From NCBI GenBank assembly GCA_021234155.1, contig JAJEKV010000126.1, positions 124,001 to 188,000 on the forward strand: a stretch of 64,000 bases of DNA, written 5' to 3'. Under the pieces are notes generated by a model. That model was given only the letters and a program-made list of their open reading frames with translations, did not search any database and was not told the DNA's origin. The translations under genes and the position numbers were made by a program. Of this stretch, positions 24,626 through 37,067 are shown one piece after another (positions within the stretch are counted from its first letter, which is position 1; every line of letters begins with the position of its first letter). The DNA is from Isoetes taiwanensis. Taxonomy: Eukaryota; Streptophyta; Lycopodiopsida; Isoetales; Isoetaceae.

Positions 24626-26629
24626 AGAAGAAGCGGCGGCACCGGCGAGAGAAGAGAAAGGAGCAAAGAAGCCGAGGGGGGACCAAAAAGAGAAAATAGA
24701 CGGGCGGCGGGAGAGGTGGAGGGAGAAAGTGAACTGGGGTCCAACGAGTCCGACTCAAGCGAGAGGGAAGCTTCGCGTTGACGTCGAGAACCGTTAAGAA
24801 AGGAGCGCGAGCGAGCCGTGGGGGAGAAAGCGAACTCGAGGGAGAAGAGTTGAAAGTGCTCGCTATCGACGATCGCATCCAATGACCTGAAAAAGGAAGT
24901 ACATTAGAGAACAAAAACAATGGTAAGAAGGGCATGCCAGCCACGGGATTTGATAAAGAGGTCGTCCCCGACAATAACAAGTCAAGTCCCCCATGATGAC
25001 GAGTCCAAGAAGGCGTCTTACGCATGCCAAAGAGAACGACAACAATAGCTATGGTCGATCATCAAATAAATGAACGAAGTCAAGCGATGCAATTGCAGAT
25101 GATGCATAAACACGAGAAGAAAAACAAACCATGTTAATGCATATAATGTATAAAGGCGGCCCACAGCTATGCAATCCTCCAAGGGGTCCGGAATGATGAA
25201 TAACTCGACACATAGACAATAAGATGAAGAAGAAAACCCAACCCAGGGGATATGTAAAATGCCTAAACGTCAATGAGACAAAAGTGCAACCGTGCATATG
25301 GTGGACAATAAACCGTAAAGATCTATATAAGCGGCAGAATCGAAAACATTTCATAGACAATAACATAGAAAAAGGAAAATGAAACCCTTGGAATGTCCCG
25401 TATGCATAAAACAGGGAAAAGACAACGTTTAAACACGGTTTTGTGTCTCTTGCGAGTCCCTTCCCAGAATTGCATAGAGTTATCCGATGTGAAGCGCTAC
25501 ATAGTACTTTGACAGCATATATGGTGTGATTGGAAGCGACCTATCATATGAGGTCACAAATTTTCAGAAAAAGAGCACAACAGGAGTAATAAAATACATG
25601 TAGAAGTATTAAATCTGGAATATATGAAAACAAATCAAAAAATGAAACATGCTTTCTCAATAAAAGGACTTTGATGATGTACTTGATGCATACACATATA
25701 TCATGTCTGTTTCTTGATCCAGATGCATATATCATGTTTGCTTCTTGATCCAGATGCCTGCATTTGATCCATTTGCAATCTTTTCTAGGGCTTCAACCGT
25801 TAAGCATACTGCCTAGACTCTACTAGCACTAATGGCCTACTTTTCAAGCTTTGAGGTAAAGGGGCTTAGCTCTTGAGGGGATGGAGGGGATGAATAAGCT
25901 GTCCTACTTTCTTTTGAAATAGCACCCCAGATCTCAGCTATACAGATCCTCTATCCTGCTATCCAAAATCCATGACCATTCAGTTAGGATGCGTCTGTTC
26001 AATTATATATATGTCGAACCAACTCCAATCTATCTATATAGTTCATCTTTTGTTCTTATTCTTCTTTATTCTACATGGGTATTAAGGCCCAGGACATAGC
26101 CTCGGCAATTTTAGCTTCGACAATTTGAAATTCTGGACACCAGAGCAGAAATAATAGACAGCCAGTTAACCTGTTAGGTATTATAAGAAAAATATTTTTA
26201 GGCAAATTGCATCTAATTAGAATAGAATAGAATAGAATAAAATAGAATAGATTTTTAACGTCCACGGAGACCAAATAGGTCATGGGACCGATACAATGGG
26301 CTAGTACAATCAACCAAAATCTGCAGGAGGATGAAGATGAGGGTAATACATCCAAGTCTTAATCAGCCAAATCAGATTCATGCCATTGCGAACCTGCATA
26401 GATATAACGAGCCATTCGCTGTTGGTGATAAGCTTGTGACTTACAACAAGTTTCTTCAATATATTTAACGTCCAAGATCACAACTCCATGACTGATTATT
26501 GAAAAAGATGGATTACTTATGCATGCCTCAGACAAGTGCTGGTTGGTATGGAGGCTCGGTAGCACTGACAGTTACTTTTATAACTTGAAAGTAGGTGACT
26601 AGGAACCTGTGTTGTTCTCCTTGATGGAC
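24626..26629. other. intergenic; GC/purine-rich block then AT-rich DNA
   Basis: 24626-24880 is strongly purine-rich on the plus strand (GA and GGC runs), which creates long Ser/Pro/Leu-rich frames on the minus strand; I do not regard these as genes. A short AATAG microsatellite lies at 26219-26250. No other recognisable features are present. Confidence 0.4.
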
Positions 26630-27410
26630 CAGTCATAAATTCTCACTTCGTACTCTACCTTGCAACATTCCCATTCGTGACAGCCTAACAACCAATAATA
26701 TATGGATTCACCTTCATGGTACTTTCAACAATCACCCCAACCACCACCACCTGGTATCAAGATCTGAAGAACTTCACCTGGCTCGACATGAATTGTATTT
26801 TCTAAGACAGACAGTCATAAATTCTCACTTCATGCTCTATCTAGTCATAAATTCTCACTTCATGCTCTATCTGGTGTCAAGATTTGAAGAACTTCACCTG
26901 ACTGGACATAAATTGTATTTTTAAGACGGACTGAGTCATAAATTCTTACTTCATGCTCTACCTTGCAACAATCCCATTCGTGAAACCCTAACAACCAATA
27001 ATATATGGATTCACTTTCATGATACTTTCAACAGTCACCCCAACCACCACCACCACCTGGTGTCAAAATCTGGCTTCACCTGGCTCGTGAATTGTATTTG
27101 TTGAGACGGACCAGTCATAAATTCTCACTTTCATAGTACATTGAACAGTCACCCCAACCACCACCACCTGGTGTCAAGATCTGAAGAACTTCACTTGGCT
27201 CGACATGAAATGTATTTTTAAAACGATAAGTCATAAATTCTCACTTGATGCTCTACCTTGCAACATTCCCATTCATGACACACTAAAACCAATTATATAT
27301 GGATTCACTTTCATGGTACTTTCAACAGTCACCCCAACCACCACCACCTGGTGTCAAAATCTGAAGAACTTCACCTGGCTCGACCTGAATTGTATTTTTT
27401 CCTCCTAGAT
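26630..27410. repeat. tandem array of the OXP1 3' end (last codons plus 3' flank)
   Basis: A unit of about 190 bp contains, on the minus strand, the codons for [20 protein letters not shown] and the stop of OXP1 plus about 100 bases of its 3' flank. The phrase AGTCATAAATTCT occurs six times (starts near 26631, 26813, 26843, 26934, 27113, 27229). The CACCACCTGGT segment occurs four times (about 26746, 27052, 27165, 27343), the last being the real gene end, with a fifth partial copy near 26870. Several units carry internal deletions. Some copies still encode the intact C-terminal peptide in frame. Confidence 0.92.
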
Positions 27411-30400
27411 AAATCTTGCGTCCATCTTTCCTTATAAGGAAGTTCTGCCCTCGGGCACCATCTTTCCCTCCTGCAAGGCCTCGCGGAGCATGAACTCTCC
27501 TCTCAGAGAGAATGCTCACAGTAACTGCTTTACGAAATTCTATTTCACGGAAAACACCATCTCCACCCTTGAACTTGCCAGCCCCTCCACTGTTAGCACG
27601 CAATCCAAACGTATGCAGCAATACTGGGTATCGTTGTTCGAAGATCTCCACATCAGTCATGCGTGTATTTGTCATATGACATTGCACTCCACTTGTTCCA
27701 TTCCAGTATGGGCCTGCACCACTGCCCCCACCAATGGTCTCATAGTAACCAAATGAATTATCTCCAAATGTCAAATTGTTCATGCATCCTTGAGAACATG
27801 CACATGCTTGGAAAGCAGTGAAAACAACGTCCGTTACTCGCTGAGAGGTCAGCACATTGCCACCCACAACAGCTGCTTTGTCACTTGGGGATAAGAAGCA
27901 ACCCTTTGGAATGTATATTGAAACAGGTGCCAAGCAACCTTGATTCAGGGGTATGTCTACATCAACCATACATCTCAGACAATAGATAACTGCTGCAGCT
28001 GTCACCGCCACCGGTGCATTCCAGTTTCCCAATACCTCTGGGGTTGTACCTTCAAAATCAAATGTTGCATTCCCTTGATGGCCATCAATAGTAAGCTTTA
28101 GATGGATTGCAGATCCATCGTCCATGTAGTCCTCTGCTTCCAGAACCACTTTATGTTGAGTGACCTGCAATTGTTAACAGAACAAACACAAGTTAAGAGC
28201 TTCTTGTAAATCTAAAGAGGGTAGGAAATTCTAAACAAATAAATCATATCATGTAAACACAATCGCAGCTATCTTTCAAAATTAAACTACCTGTTCTGCT
28301 GGCGCTTGTTGAAGTGTTGAATTCTTTGCAGAACGAGCGGCTACATGCTTCAGCATTTCACGTACTGCAGCCTCAGCATTTTTTTGCACGTGAATCATGT
28401 ATGCCTGCACAACACTCAATCCATACTCTTCAATTAGCTCCCGAATAAGAATTATGCCACGCTGGTTGGCTGCCACCTGCGCTCTTAAATCAGATAAATT
28501 ATCTTCTATCCTTCTGGTTCCTGGAATTACTCTTCCCTCAGCATGAACTTCTTTCTTCAATATTTTCACAATTTCTTCTTCTTGAAATACCCCAGCATCC
28601 ACCAACTTAAATGTCTTAATAGCTGCACCTTCTTCCCATATTGCTTTTGAAAATGGAGGCATGCTGCCTGGTGTAATACCACCTATTTCAGCATGGTGGC
28701 CCCTACTAGCCACAAAAAATATGATACTGCCATCTCTAAAGACTGGGGTAATGACTGTTATGTCAGGAAGATGACTTCCACCTGCGGCTGGATGGTTCGT
28801 TACAAGGACATCACCCTCCTGAAGGTTATCTTGCCAGTACTTGAGCTGCCATTGGACAGTGGTCGACATTGCTCCAAGGTGCACTGGCACATGGGGGGCA
28901 TTCGCCACAAGGCCACCATCTGGACTAAATAATGCACAAGAGAAGTCCAACCTCTCTTTGATATTTGTAGATATAGAAGTCCGTTGAAGAGTACGACCCA
29001 TTTGCTCAGCAATGCCCATGAACCTGTTATTGAAAATAGATAGTTGAATCACATCTGCTTTAATATCTTCTACTTGAGCTGAAGCTGCCGACTTTGACTT
29101 CGGAAAGTCCACTTCAATTTTAATGTTGCCATACATGGTGATTACTGCATTGCAATTTGGTTCCACTATAACTGTACTATTGCCATTCATTATGATAGCT
29201 GGTCCAACGATCCTATGGCCATTCGCAAGTTTCTCAAGCAAATAAACAGGTGTTTCATGCCAACCAGTTCCAAAATACACACGATGATGTCTTTTTTCTT
29301 TAACTGGCTCACCCTTTGCTGCCTCTAAGATTACTGGCTTCAAAATATTGGTAAGTCCAGTTGCACGTACTCTAACATCACTAATAAGAATGCTTCTTTT
29401 CTGGAGCTCAAAACCATACTCCCTCCTAAATTGCTTGACAAACTCTGTTGCATAATCACCTTCGCCCTTCGGGGCAGAAACCATGATACCAGTGTCGGTA
29501 CCTTCATAACGCAAATTTAGAAGCACCTCAGTGAGTATTTCCTCGTCTTTAAATTTCTGAAGTTTGAGCTGCTTTCTGACATGCAATGAAAGAGTCTCTG
29601 CTCGTTTCTTGATTTCAGAAAAAACATTTGGGCCATAAACTGCTGCATATGGCTCCTGTGCTTCTTCCACTATATCTGCCAATCCCATTCCATATGCACT
29701 CAGAATTCCACAATACTTATGAACAATAACTTCATGAATGCCAAGGGCACCGGCAATTGCGCATGCATGCTGGGGACCTGCCCCGCCAAAACATGCCAAT
29801 GTGTGCTGACTCGTTTCATACCCCTTCATCTCCGTCAACTGACGGATTGGCCTGCACATTGCCTCATTAGCAACATCTAAGAATCCCAATGCAACATCCT
29901 CGATAGTCATATCTTTAGATGATGGATCTTGCTCCCTCCTATGAAGATTGATAGTTTTAGCAAACATGCTGAATGCCTTATTGGCAGCATGTAAATCAAG
30001 TGGCTCATTTTCTTCAGGTCCAAATATAGACGGGAAATAATCTGGGACAATACGACCTAAGACCAAGTTTGCATCTGTGACAGCCAGCTCTCCTCCTTTC
30101 CTGTAACATACAGGTCCTGGATGCGCACCAACAGACTCGGGCCCAACTTTAAAAACACCAACAAGAAACTTAAGCTTGGATCCACCACCAGCAGCTACTG
30201 TGTTAATATCTAGTTGAGGAGCCTGAATTATTACGCCTGCCGTTTGAGTTTCTAGAACCTGCTCATAACTACCAGCATACCGGCTAACATCTGTAGATGT
30301 TCCACCCATATCAAAGCCAATCAGGGGCTGCCTTGTCTCCAACCCAAATGTAGTCCTAGCATAGCCTACCACTCCTCCTGCAGGACCTGACAGAATAGCC

Positions 30401-31290
30401 TTGTGTCCTGAGAATTTACTCTCTGGTGTAAGGCCTCCATCAGATTGCATGAATGACACAGTAACCTTATCCAGTCCCTCATCAAAGCCTGAAAGAAAAC
30501 CAGATAGATACTCCTTGATCACGGGAGTCAAATAAGCATCTACTGTGGCAGTGAGGCCTCTAGGCACAGCACGTACCATTGGCACAAGAGCTGAGGATAA
30601 AGAAACCTGCTTAAAACCCAATTCATTTGCAAGTCTTGCAACTGCCTGTTCATGTTGAGGAAATATATACGAATGTAAAAACACAACAGCTAGGCTTTTA
30701 ATACCTTTCTTTAGAAGCCCCACCAGTTTGGGTTTAAGCTCTTCTTCATCCAAGGGTTGAATGATCTGCAGAAGTTCCCCAGACACACCTTTTATAGTGT
30801 TGGCTTCAGCACATGTATCTTCTAGGGCAAAATGAACCCTCTCATTGACCTCAATGACCTCTTCATACAAAGGAGTGGGCTTCGCCACAGTAAGATCAAA
30901 TATTTTGGGCCTAGCTTGATTGCCTATGCTTAAGAGGTCCTTAAATCCCTTGGTTACACAGATTGCAGTCCTTTCTCCTTTTCTCTCCAACAATGCATTG
31001 GTTGCCACAGTTGTGCCCATGCGAATCCAATCTATGTATTTCGTGGGTAATTTCTGGGATCTGCTAATTTTGTCCCCTGTAATTTCTTCTATAATTCTCC
31101 TGATACCTTCCCTTGGAGCATCCTCATAGTTGCTTGGATCAACAGACAAAAGTTTAAGAACCCGAAAACCAGGTTCACCTGGTACTTCAGCATAAATATC
31201 AGTGAATGTGCCCCCTCTATCTATGCAGAACCTGAACTGTCTATGATCTCTATCCTCAGAAGTCATTTGGGCTTGAATTTGGAAAAACAA
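27322..31290 (-). CDS. OXP1: 5-oxoprolinase (ATP-hydrolysing), two exons
   Basis: This cytosolic enzyme opens 5-oxoproline to glutamate using ATP, in glutathione breakdown and recycling. Exon 1 is 31290-28291, exon 2 is 28164-27322, and the 126-base intron (28290-28165) has GTAGTT and TTGCAG ends with phase-0 junctions. The spliced product has about 1280 residues (1272 if the second Met, 31266, is used, which fits the family's N-terminus better), the usual full length. Domains in order: hydantoinase/oxoprolinase N-terminal domain with [11 protein letters not shown] (residues 21-31); the A domain with [14 protein letters not shown] (325-338) and [14 protein letters not shown]; the B domain from about 746 with [13 protein letters not shown] and [11 protein letters not shown]; and a C-terminal GGGGWGD. 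There is no signal peptide and there are no internal stops over 3.8 kb. It appears intact and is the most secure gene here. Its 3' end is tandemly duplicated downstream. Confidence 0.97.
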
Positions 31291-31293
31291 ACC

Positions 31294-31457
31294 CTATACA
31301 GAGGGACAGAAATTGGATAAGAAATTCTAGATACAGATGGGAAAAGGCAAGCAACGAAGATGCGCATTTCTTACTGATGTGGTTCATGCATATCCAAGCA
31401 TGCAGCATGAGAGACTAATTCAAAAATATTTTGAAGTAAAGAAAATGCATCACTAAC
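31294..31457 (-). promoter_or_regulatory. putative 5'UTR intron of OXP1
   Basis: On the minus strand, CAG|GTTAGT (donor at 31457) and a pyrimidine-rich tract ending TATAG (acceptor at 31294) lie just upstream of the OXP1 start. This implies a non-coding first exon above 31458. Confidence 0.5.
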
Positions 31458-31459
31458 CT

Positions 31460-33672
31460 GGAAAACAGGAGGAGATGCCGGAGCAGATGTCTTTGATTTC
31501 TCAAGGATACTTGTTGCTCAATGGAGATCGGATGAGGACATGACGGGCCCTATCAACCGGATTTTCTTATTATTTTATACTTCAGATCGATCACATGCAG
31601 CAGGAAACCTCATCTGATGACTGCGCAATTTGGACAGAAAAGCTATTGGCAAGATGCTTTTCTATCTAGCTAATGACACGTCTATTTTTTCGCATATTCT
31701 CTGTTTCGGAGGAGAAAAAATAGCATATTTTTCCAAAAAAAAGGGATCAAAATCTCTGCCCTGGTGTTAGCCAAGCAACAGGGCAAGATTGGGCGATCGT
31801 GTACTCTGTTACGCAACATTCCGCCCTGCTACGCCGGCAACAGGTCGCCTCCAAACTCAGGTTCTGCTCCAATTTTTTTTGTTGAGCTTGGTTCTGTTCG
31901 GTACATGCTGCTAAAGCTCGCGCTCTGCTTGGCCATCTCTCTGCCATATTGCTAAAGCTCGCGCTCTGCTAAAGCAAAATCCGAGCTGGAAGCTGTGACC
32001 GGATTTAAGAGCTGGGAGCTTGGTTCGTATCAGGGAGGCTGAAAACTTTTTGCAAAAGTCCACCATTTACTAAAGAAGAAGCTGCCCGGATTGATAGTGT
32101 TTAGGGTTTGGATCTATTTTTCTTTAATATACTTTGCTCTGTAAAGATTCGGCTATTTCGTCGAAACAAAAATTACTTGAAATCTCTGTAACCCAGATGG
32201 TAGAAACCGATGGAAAAAGGCAGCGCGAAGTATCAGCATTGCTGAGTTTACTACGCGATTCTAGATAAGAGTAGAAACAAGAAAAAAACCAGAATTGAGC
32301 CATTCCCCTGTTTTATCGTATTGGGGCGAGTAAACTCAGGAATCTGGCCATGGCTGCACCGATGATACTGATTAGTGAGAAGGAAAATGTTGCAGAAGAA
32401 AACTCTGATAAAAACAATGCATTATTAAAAGCGGGTTGGGAGCCATGACTTTCAAGATCAAAACTAAGACCTAAAATGAATTTGCAAATCTGAATTCCCT
32501 TCTACCTAGGAGGACTGAACTACATCTCTTGTGGCATGGACAGAAGTATGCTCAAACTAATCACCTTGGCATATTCTTTTATAGCTAGTATTATTTAAAC
32601 TTACTAAGATAGGCATTTTGCATGTGTTCCACTGTCGACCACATGAATGTTGAATATTGCTTGTAGCATGCAGCAAACTCACCTTTGGCAGTAAACTCAG
32701 CTTTGTATATTGATTCTACATGAAAATTAGATAGGAATTGTACATGAAGGTTACCCGTGCATTCTTCACATCAAATGAAAGCATGCTCTAACGTTCTTGA
32801 CTAACTGGCAGTTGATGATAACATGTCTTCTTATTACTTGCAATATCTACAACAATGTAGAGGTTGCAAGGAAGATGCTTTGAGCAAATGGTTCTTTTTA
32901 AATCCATTGTGTACTTATGGCTATGTGCTAATGACAATCATTTATGACGCATCCATAAGATCAACCTCCATATTTGGAGTTGATAATGGGTTCAACTTTT
33001 AGGATTTTTGAACTAACGCCAAGCATAACATTTATATGGAGTCAATAAAAGGAAATGTTTGTGGCGGCCTTGGCCGCCGTAATAAATTTCTTGTAACACT
33101 TTATTCTTATCGTCCTGCAATTTTCCATTGGTAGGGCTATTGTTCTCCTTCCAAACCTTGATGCTTGGCATATTTAGTTTTGCCATGTCAATTTGTTCTA
33201 CCTTTTGACAGAATATGACGAGTCTCGTTGAAAAATGTTGTTATAATTGGCACTTAAGTGGGCTTGGGAATTTCACATGATTATTATAGGTCTTGATAAC
33301 TACCGTAAAGTGTTTGTAGGATTCTCAACTTCCATGTGGACTGGGAAACGATGATAAAATGTGTCCAGTCGAGGTGATGGCCTAGCTTCTAAGCCTTGCC
33401 TATCTTATATATGTCCCAAACTACTAGCGTCTAATGCAATTTCTTAAATCTAGAAATTTGTACCCTTGCATCATGTCCCAAACTGCTAGCGTAAATCTAA
33501 AGTTTTGTACCCTATGTGGTCATTCATCTAAATAAATATGTTTAAATTCCATGTTTTTGTGTTTCCTTATTGATGTCGGGCGTTAGTACGGTGTATCTAA
33601 TTCGAGACATTTGAGAGTGATATTCTCCACTTATAATATTCATGTTGTAATTCTCAATATTCACACATGGTT
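31460..33672. other. OXP1 upstream region and intergenic DNA
   Basis: The first few hundred bases probably contain the OXP1 promoter. A phrase GCTAAAGCTCGCGCTCTGCT is repeated near 31911 and 31951. A GGCGGCC-TT-GGCCGCC palindrome is at 33063-33078. No gene recognised. Confidence 0.4.
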
Positions 33673-34369
33673 CACATGCCTTGCGATGGTGAATAATAAC
33701 AAACTCATTGTTTAATAATCTTTACCCATTTAATTTTTTTTTGTCTTCAATGCTACATTGTCTTATGCATGAGCATCTATAAAGATGTACATAATATTTC
33801 TTTAGAATTCTCAAGGCCCTGAAGGGGCCAAAAAATTTTCAAGTTAACACAAACCATTGAACCTATTATTTTTAAACTGAAATCCCCCTGATACCCCCTT
33901 TGGTTTGGGTGCATATCCACATGGGGGATGACTCCGGGCATCGAGAGCTGTTGGATGAGCGTATTTGCAAGTCATTCCTCAATCTAGACCGTAGATAGCG
34001 ATCCTCGTTTGTGGGGTATGCTTGTACAAATTTTGGTATACTATATAACGAGGTTTGCTAAATAGTTTTATACATGTATTATACAGTTTAAGGGAGCTCT
34101 CGCTGCCCTACGTCACCCCCTGTGAATATGCACCCAAACCAAAGAGGGTATCAAGTGGATTAGAATTTAAAAATAATAGATTTAATGGTTTGCGTTAACT
34201 TAAAATTCTTTTGGCCCCTTCAGGGCCTTGAAAATTGTAAAGAAATATTATGTACATCTCTATAGATGCTCATGCGTAAGACAATGTAGCATTGAAGATG
34301 AAAAAAGATTAACTGGATAAAGATTATTAAACAATGAGTTTGTTATTATTCACCATCACAAGGTATGTG
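33673..34369. repeat. long inverted-repeat (fold-back) element, copy 1
   Basis: Left arm 33673 to about 33946 and right arm about 34093-34369 are inverted repeats of each other, over 90 percent alike by eye. They include CACAT-CCTTG-GATGGTGAA ends, a GGCCCTGAAGGGGCC palindrome and a GGGGGATGAC/GTCACCCC inner edge. The roughly 150-base core (TCCTCGTTTGTGGGGTATG) recurs in opposite orientation inside the 62-kb copy. No protein is encoded. It resembles a MITE or fold-back transposon with long terminal inverted repeats. Confidence 0.85.
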
Positions 34370-35827
34370 TTTTGATAATGCGTGTTTTGATAATGCATGT
34401 TTATATTTGACACGGTTTTGTAAAACATTGTGCAAGACATCTAAGCTTCCAAAATGAGTCAATCTAAGCTTGAAGTTTTCAAACTTGATCAATCTAAGCT
34501 TTTAAGAAGGCACCTATGGCCTTGGGTAACTACTTAAAGCATCACTCATCTGTTTATGTGGTCACAACAATGGCATAACCATAGCCCTGTGACATCCTTT
34601 ACATTGTGAAGTTTCCAATAAAGCATGTCTCTAAAATAGATGTAACACTACATGGTGTGCATAACAGCTTGGTTACTCTAGGTGAAAAATTATTTTCCAA
34701 GGCATGTTCTATTCTCTATATATGCTACCCGTAAGCTAAGCAGAACATATAAGCTAAATGCATAAAGTGTCAGGCTTCCTATTTATTTATCTATCTATCT
34801 GTATAAGTTGCAAGGATCCTGCACCAAAAACGTTCATAGCTCCAGCTCTGGCTCCAAGCTCAAGCTTCAGGCTAATCTCCCTCTAAAGGTCTCCATCTGA
34901 ATCATCTGCAGAAACCAAGTTCATGCCTTCACGCAAATCCTGGTATGATGGCGACTTTGAAATTTAAAGTAAAATACAGACGAAGCTCATGGCCGATAAA
35001 CTTAATCCGGAAGCCCTCCTCCACCTGAAAATAATCAAAGATAATAACAGATAATAAAATAGAGGTAGGATATTACCTGCTCTCCAGCGACTTGTCTGCT
35101 TGAAAATTTGGCTATTGCAAAGAAAATCCGCACACAGAGGATGCATCTACAGAAAAAAAAATTATCTTGACGTTCTTTTCGTGGCTGAATACTCTTCAAC
35201 TGCTTAAAAATGAAAGAGGTAAGTAAAATCTTAGCTTCAAGCCCATCGATGGAGCCGGAGGAGGAAAAATACGAGACTTGCTTGTGGCAAAATTGGCAAT
35301 TAAATAGAGAAAACAAAGTAAACTTGTTGTAGAGTCCAAAACTTAACTTAATTTGGATTAAAACTCCATTTACTTAACCAGATTAAAACTCCATTTACTT
35401 AATGGAAGCTTGAGAAGTCGGACGATGGAGGCTAAGGCGTGAGACAGAGGAGGGAAACATAGAAAGAAAAAAAGATTCACTTAAAATTTGAACTTTTGAT
35501 ATAGCTACAAGCTCCGGCTCCAACCTCCAGGCTTCCAAAATGAAAGCTCCACCACGATTTTTGCTAAAACCCTAAGCAAGGCAGTTTGCAGTAATGTCAA
35601 TCCAACACAAAGAAATGCCGCCGAGAAATTAGCTGCTGGGGCTTTGTGAGAATCTATTGCAAGGGGCAAAATAGCCAGGGGAAGTAAGTAGGCCGGAAAA
35701 CCATTTTCAGATGCCAAGTGTAATACCGAATAAGGGCATACCGGGCGTTACCACTCACCCCAAAAACATTTTAAATAAATAGATGGCTCAAACTTTTTAT
35801 TGAAGACTACATGTAGTATATTATTAG
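34370..35827. other. intergenic, no gene recognised
   Basis: Minus-strand frames at 35035-35316 (93 codons) and 35505-35717 (70 codons) have no family features. A short tandem TTTTGATAATGC duplication is near 34370-34400 and a duplicated AAAACTCCATTTACTTAA at 35360-35402. Confidence 0.35.
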
Positions 35828-36288
35828 TGTCATGAACCTACGCGAGAACAAGGAAAATGCGTGGAAAATACGCAAGAAATACGGAAGAAATATGCATAGA
35901 TCGGCAAAGAATCTGATATATGAACAGGAATCAAGAATACAATGGCCCGAAGGCAAGCAGGAACACGAGACAGATGCCTAGAAGGCTCAAGACTGGCGTT
36001 GAACCGGAATGGGGAGGTGCCTCCTTATATATCTAGGTCAACGGTCAGGATCGCGTCACTCCAATGGATGAGATCAAGCCAAGTGTCGTGCATGCATGCA
36101 GGTTCTAGAATGTTCTAGAACCTCCTGGGACTAGCCCTGCATATGAGAAGGACGTGAAGGAATGTCTTCAATAAGTATTGGTATTGCACTTGGCAAAGGT
36201 GCTTGACTCCCAACTAGAAGGTTGCGATTTCAAACCCTACTCCATGCAACTACCCTTTTGCATTCATGTGACGACCATACACGAGTAC
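35828..36288 (-). mobile_element. 3' LTR of Ty3/gypsy chromovirus, inverted copy
   Basis: The reverse complement matches the LTR at 20212-20706 over almost its whole length, from TATGGTCGTCAC through TTCTAGAACATTCTAGAACC and ATATATAAGGAGGCA to TTCATGACA. It lies downstream (minus sense) of chromodomain and integrase, so it is a 3' LTR. It lacks the first palindrome arm of the other LTR. Directly after its end the flank reads CTAAT. Confidence 0.85.
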
Positions 36289-36529
36289 TATTTTATCCGC
36301 AGAAGAATTGATACCTGATGGGTTATTGGATCCGTATTTATACGGTACAGCCGGATGAACGATAACCCCGTAGAGACTACGAACGAGAAGAAGATAGAAG
36401 ATATCTCTTTATCTTTGTCGTTTAATCCCCAAATTCGACAACGCCGGATTACCCTCGATGAATTCACGGAGTACAACCAAGTGGAATGGCATCGGTTTTT
36501 GATACCGACACGCAAAGGTTCGAATCTTC
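36289..36529 (-). other. chromovirus 3' untranslated segment
   Basis: Between the chromodomain frame and the LTR. No clear polypurine tract is visible, and both strands have open frames of about 90 codons without recognisable content. It may contain rearranged sequence, since the LTR edge at 36288 is not clean. Confidence 0.4.
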
Positions 36530-37059
36530 TTACCCCAGCAGCGGTTCCATCCGATCTGTCAGGCACTTATGAGACGAGGATAAGGCAACCTTCTCCACAC
36601 CGGGCTGGAGTCGGAGTGGAACTAGAGTAGTCAAACTTGGCTTATTCAGGTAACATCGGTGAAACTCCGCAACTTTATCGGAGGCATTACTCAGATTTGT
36701 AGCAGGCTCCCAGGTTCTGTCACTTGGTGAGTAACCTTCCCAATCGACCAAATAATAAAGACGGGGTCGTAGAAACTTAGAGTCCAAAATTTCTCGAACT
36801 TCAAATTCCTCATGATCATCCATCTCGACTGGTGGTGGAGGTGGAGATACTCGACCGAAATGGATTCACCATATAGGGTTCCAATAAAGACATATGGAAC
36901 ACCGGGTGAAGTCGAACCCGATGGCGGATCGCTATGTTTGATTAGTGCGCTCCACCTGCCCATTGGTCTCTGGGTGATGTCTGGAAGAGAGCGAACATTC
37001 CACATGCAAGAGTTGCAAAAGACGCTTTCAAAGCTGGCAACAAACTGGGGGCTGGAGGC
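36530..37059 (-). pseudogene. pol: integrase C-terminal part and chromodomain
   Basis: Minus-strand frames give HHPETNGQVERTNQT (about 36955-37000), which carries the third catalytic residue (Glu) of the integrase DDE triad. Then EFEVREILDS, YYLVDWEGYSPSDRTWEPA and EFHRCY (36810-36650) form a complete chromodomain with its aromatic cage-type Y/W residues. Chromodomains direct chromovirus integration to heterochromatin. Frameshifts separate the pieces. Confidence 0.85.
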
Positions 37060-37067
37060 AAAATTTT

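Noticed and set aside
24570-25025. 151-codon minus-strand Ser/Pro/Leu-rich frame
   Set aside because: It is produced by the purine-rich strand bias of the block; overlapping frames of similar length exist and no domain is seen.
27205-27756. Plus-strand frames over the OXP1 3' end
   Set aside because: They are antisense shadows of OXP1 and its duplicated tail.
36510-36530. GGTTCGAATC match to a polymerase III B box
   Set aside because: There is no A box at the right distance and no cloverleaf can be drawn. It lies in the retroelement 3' region.
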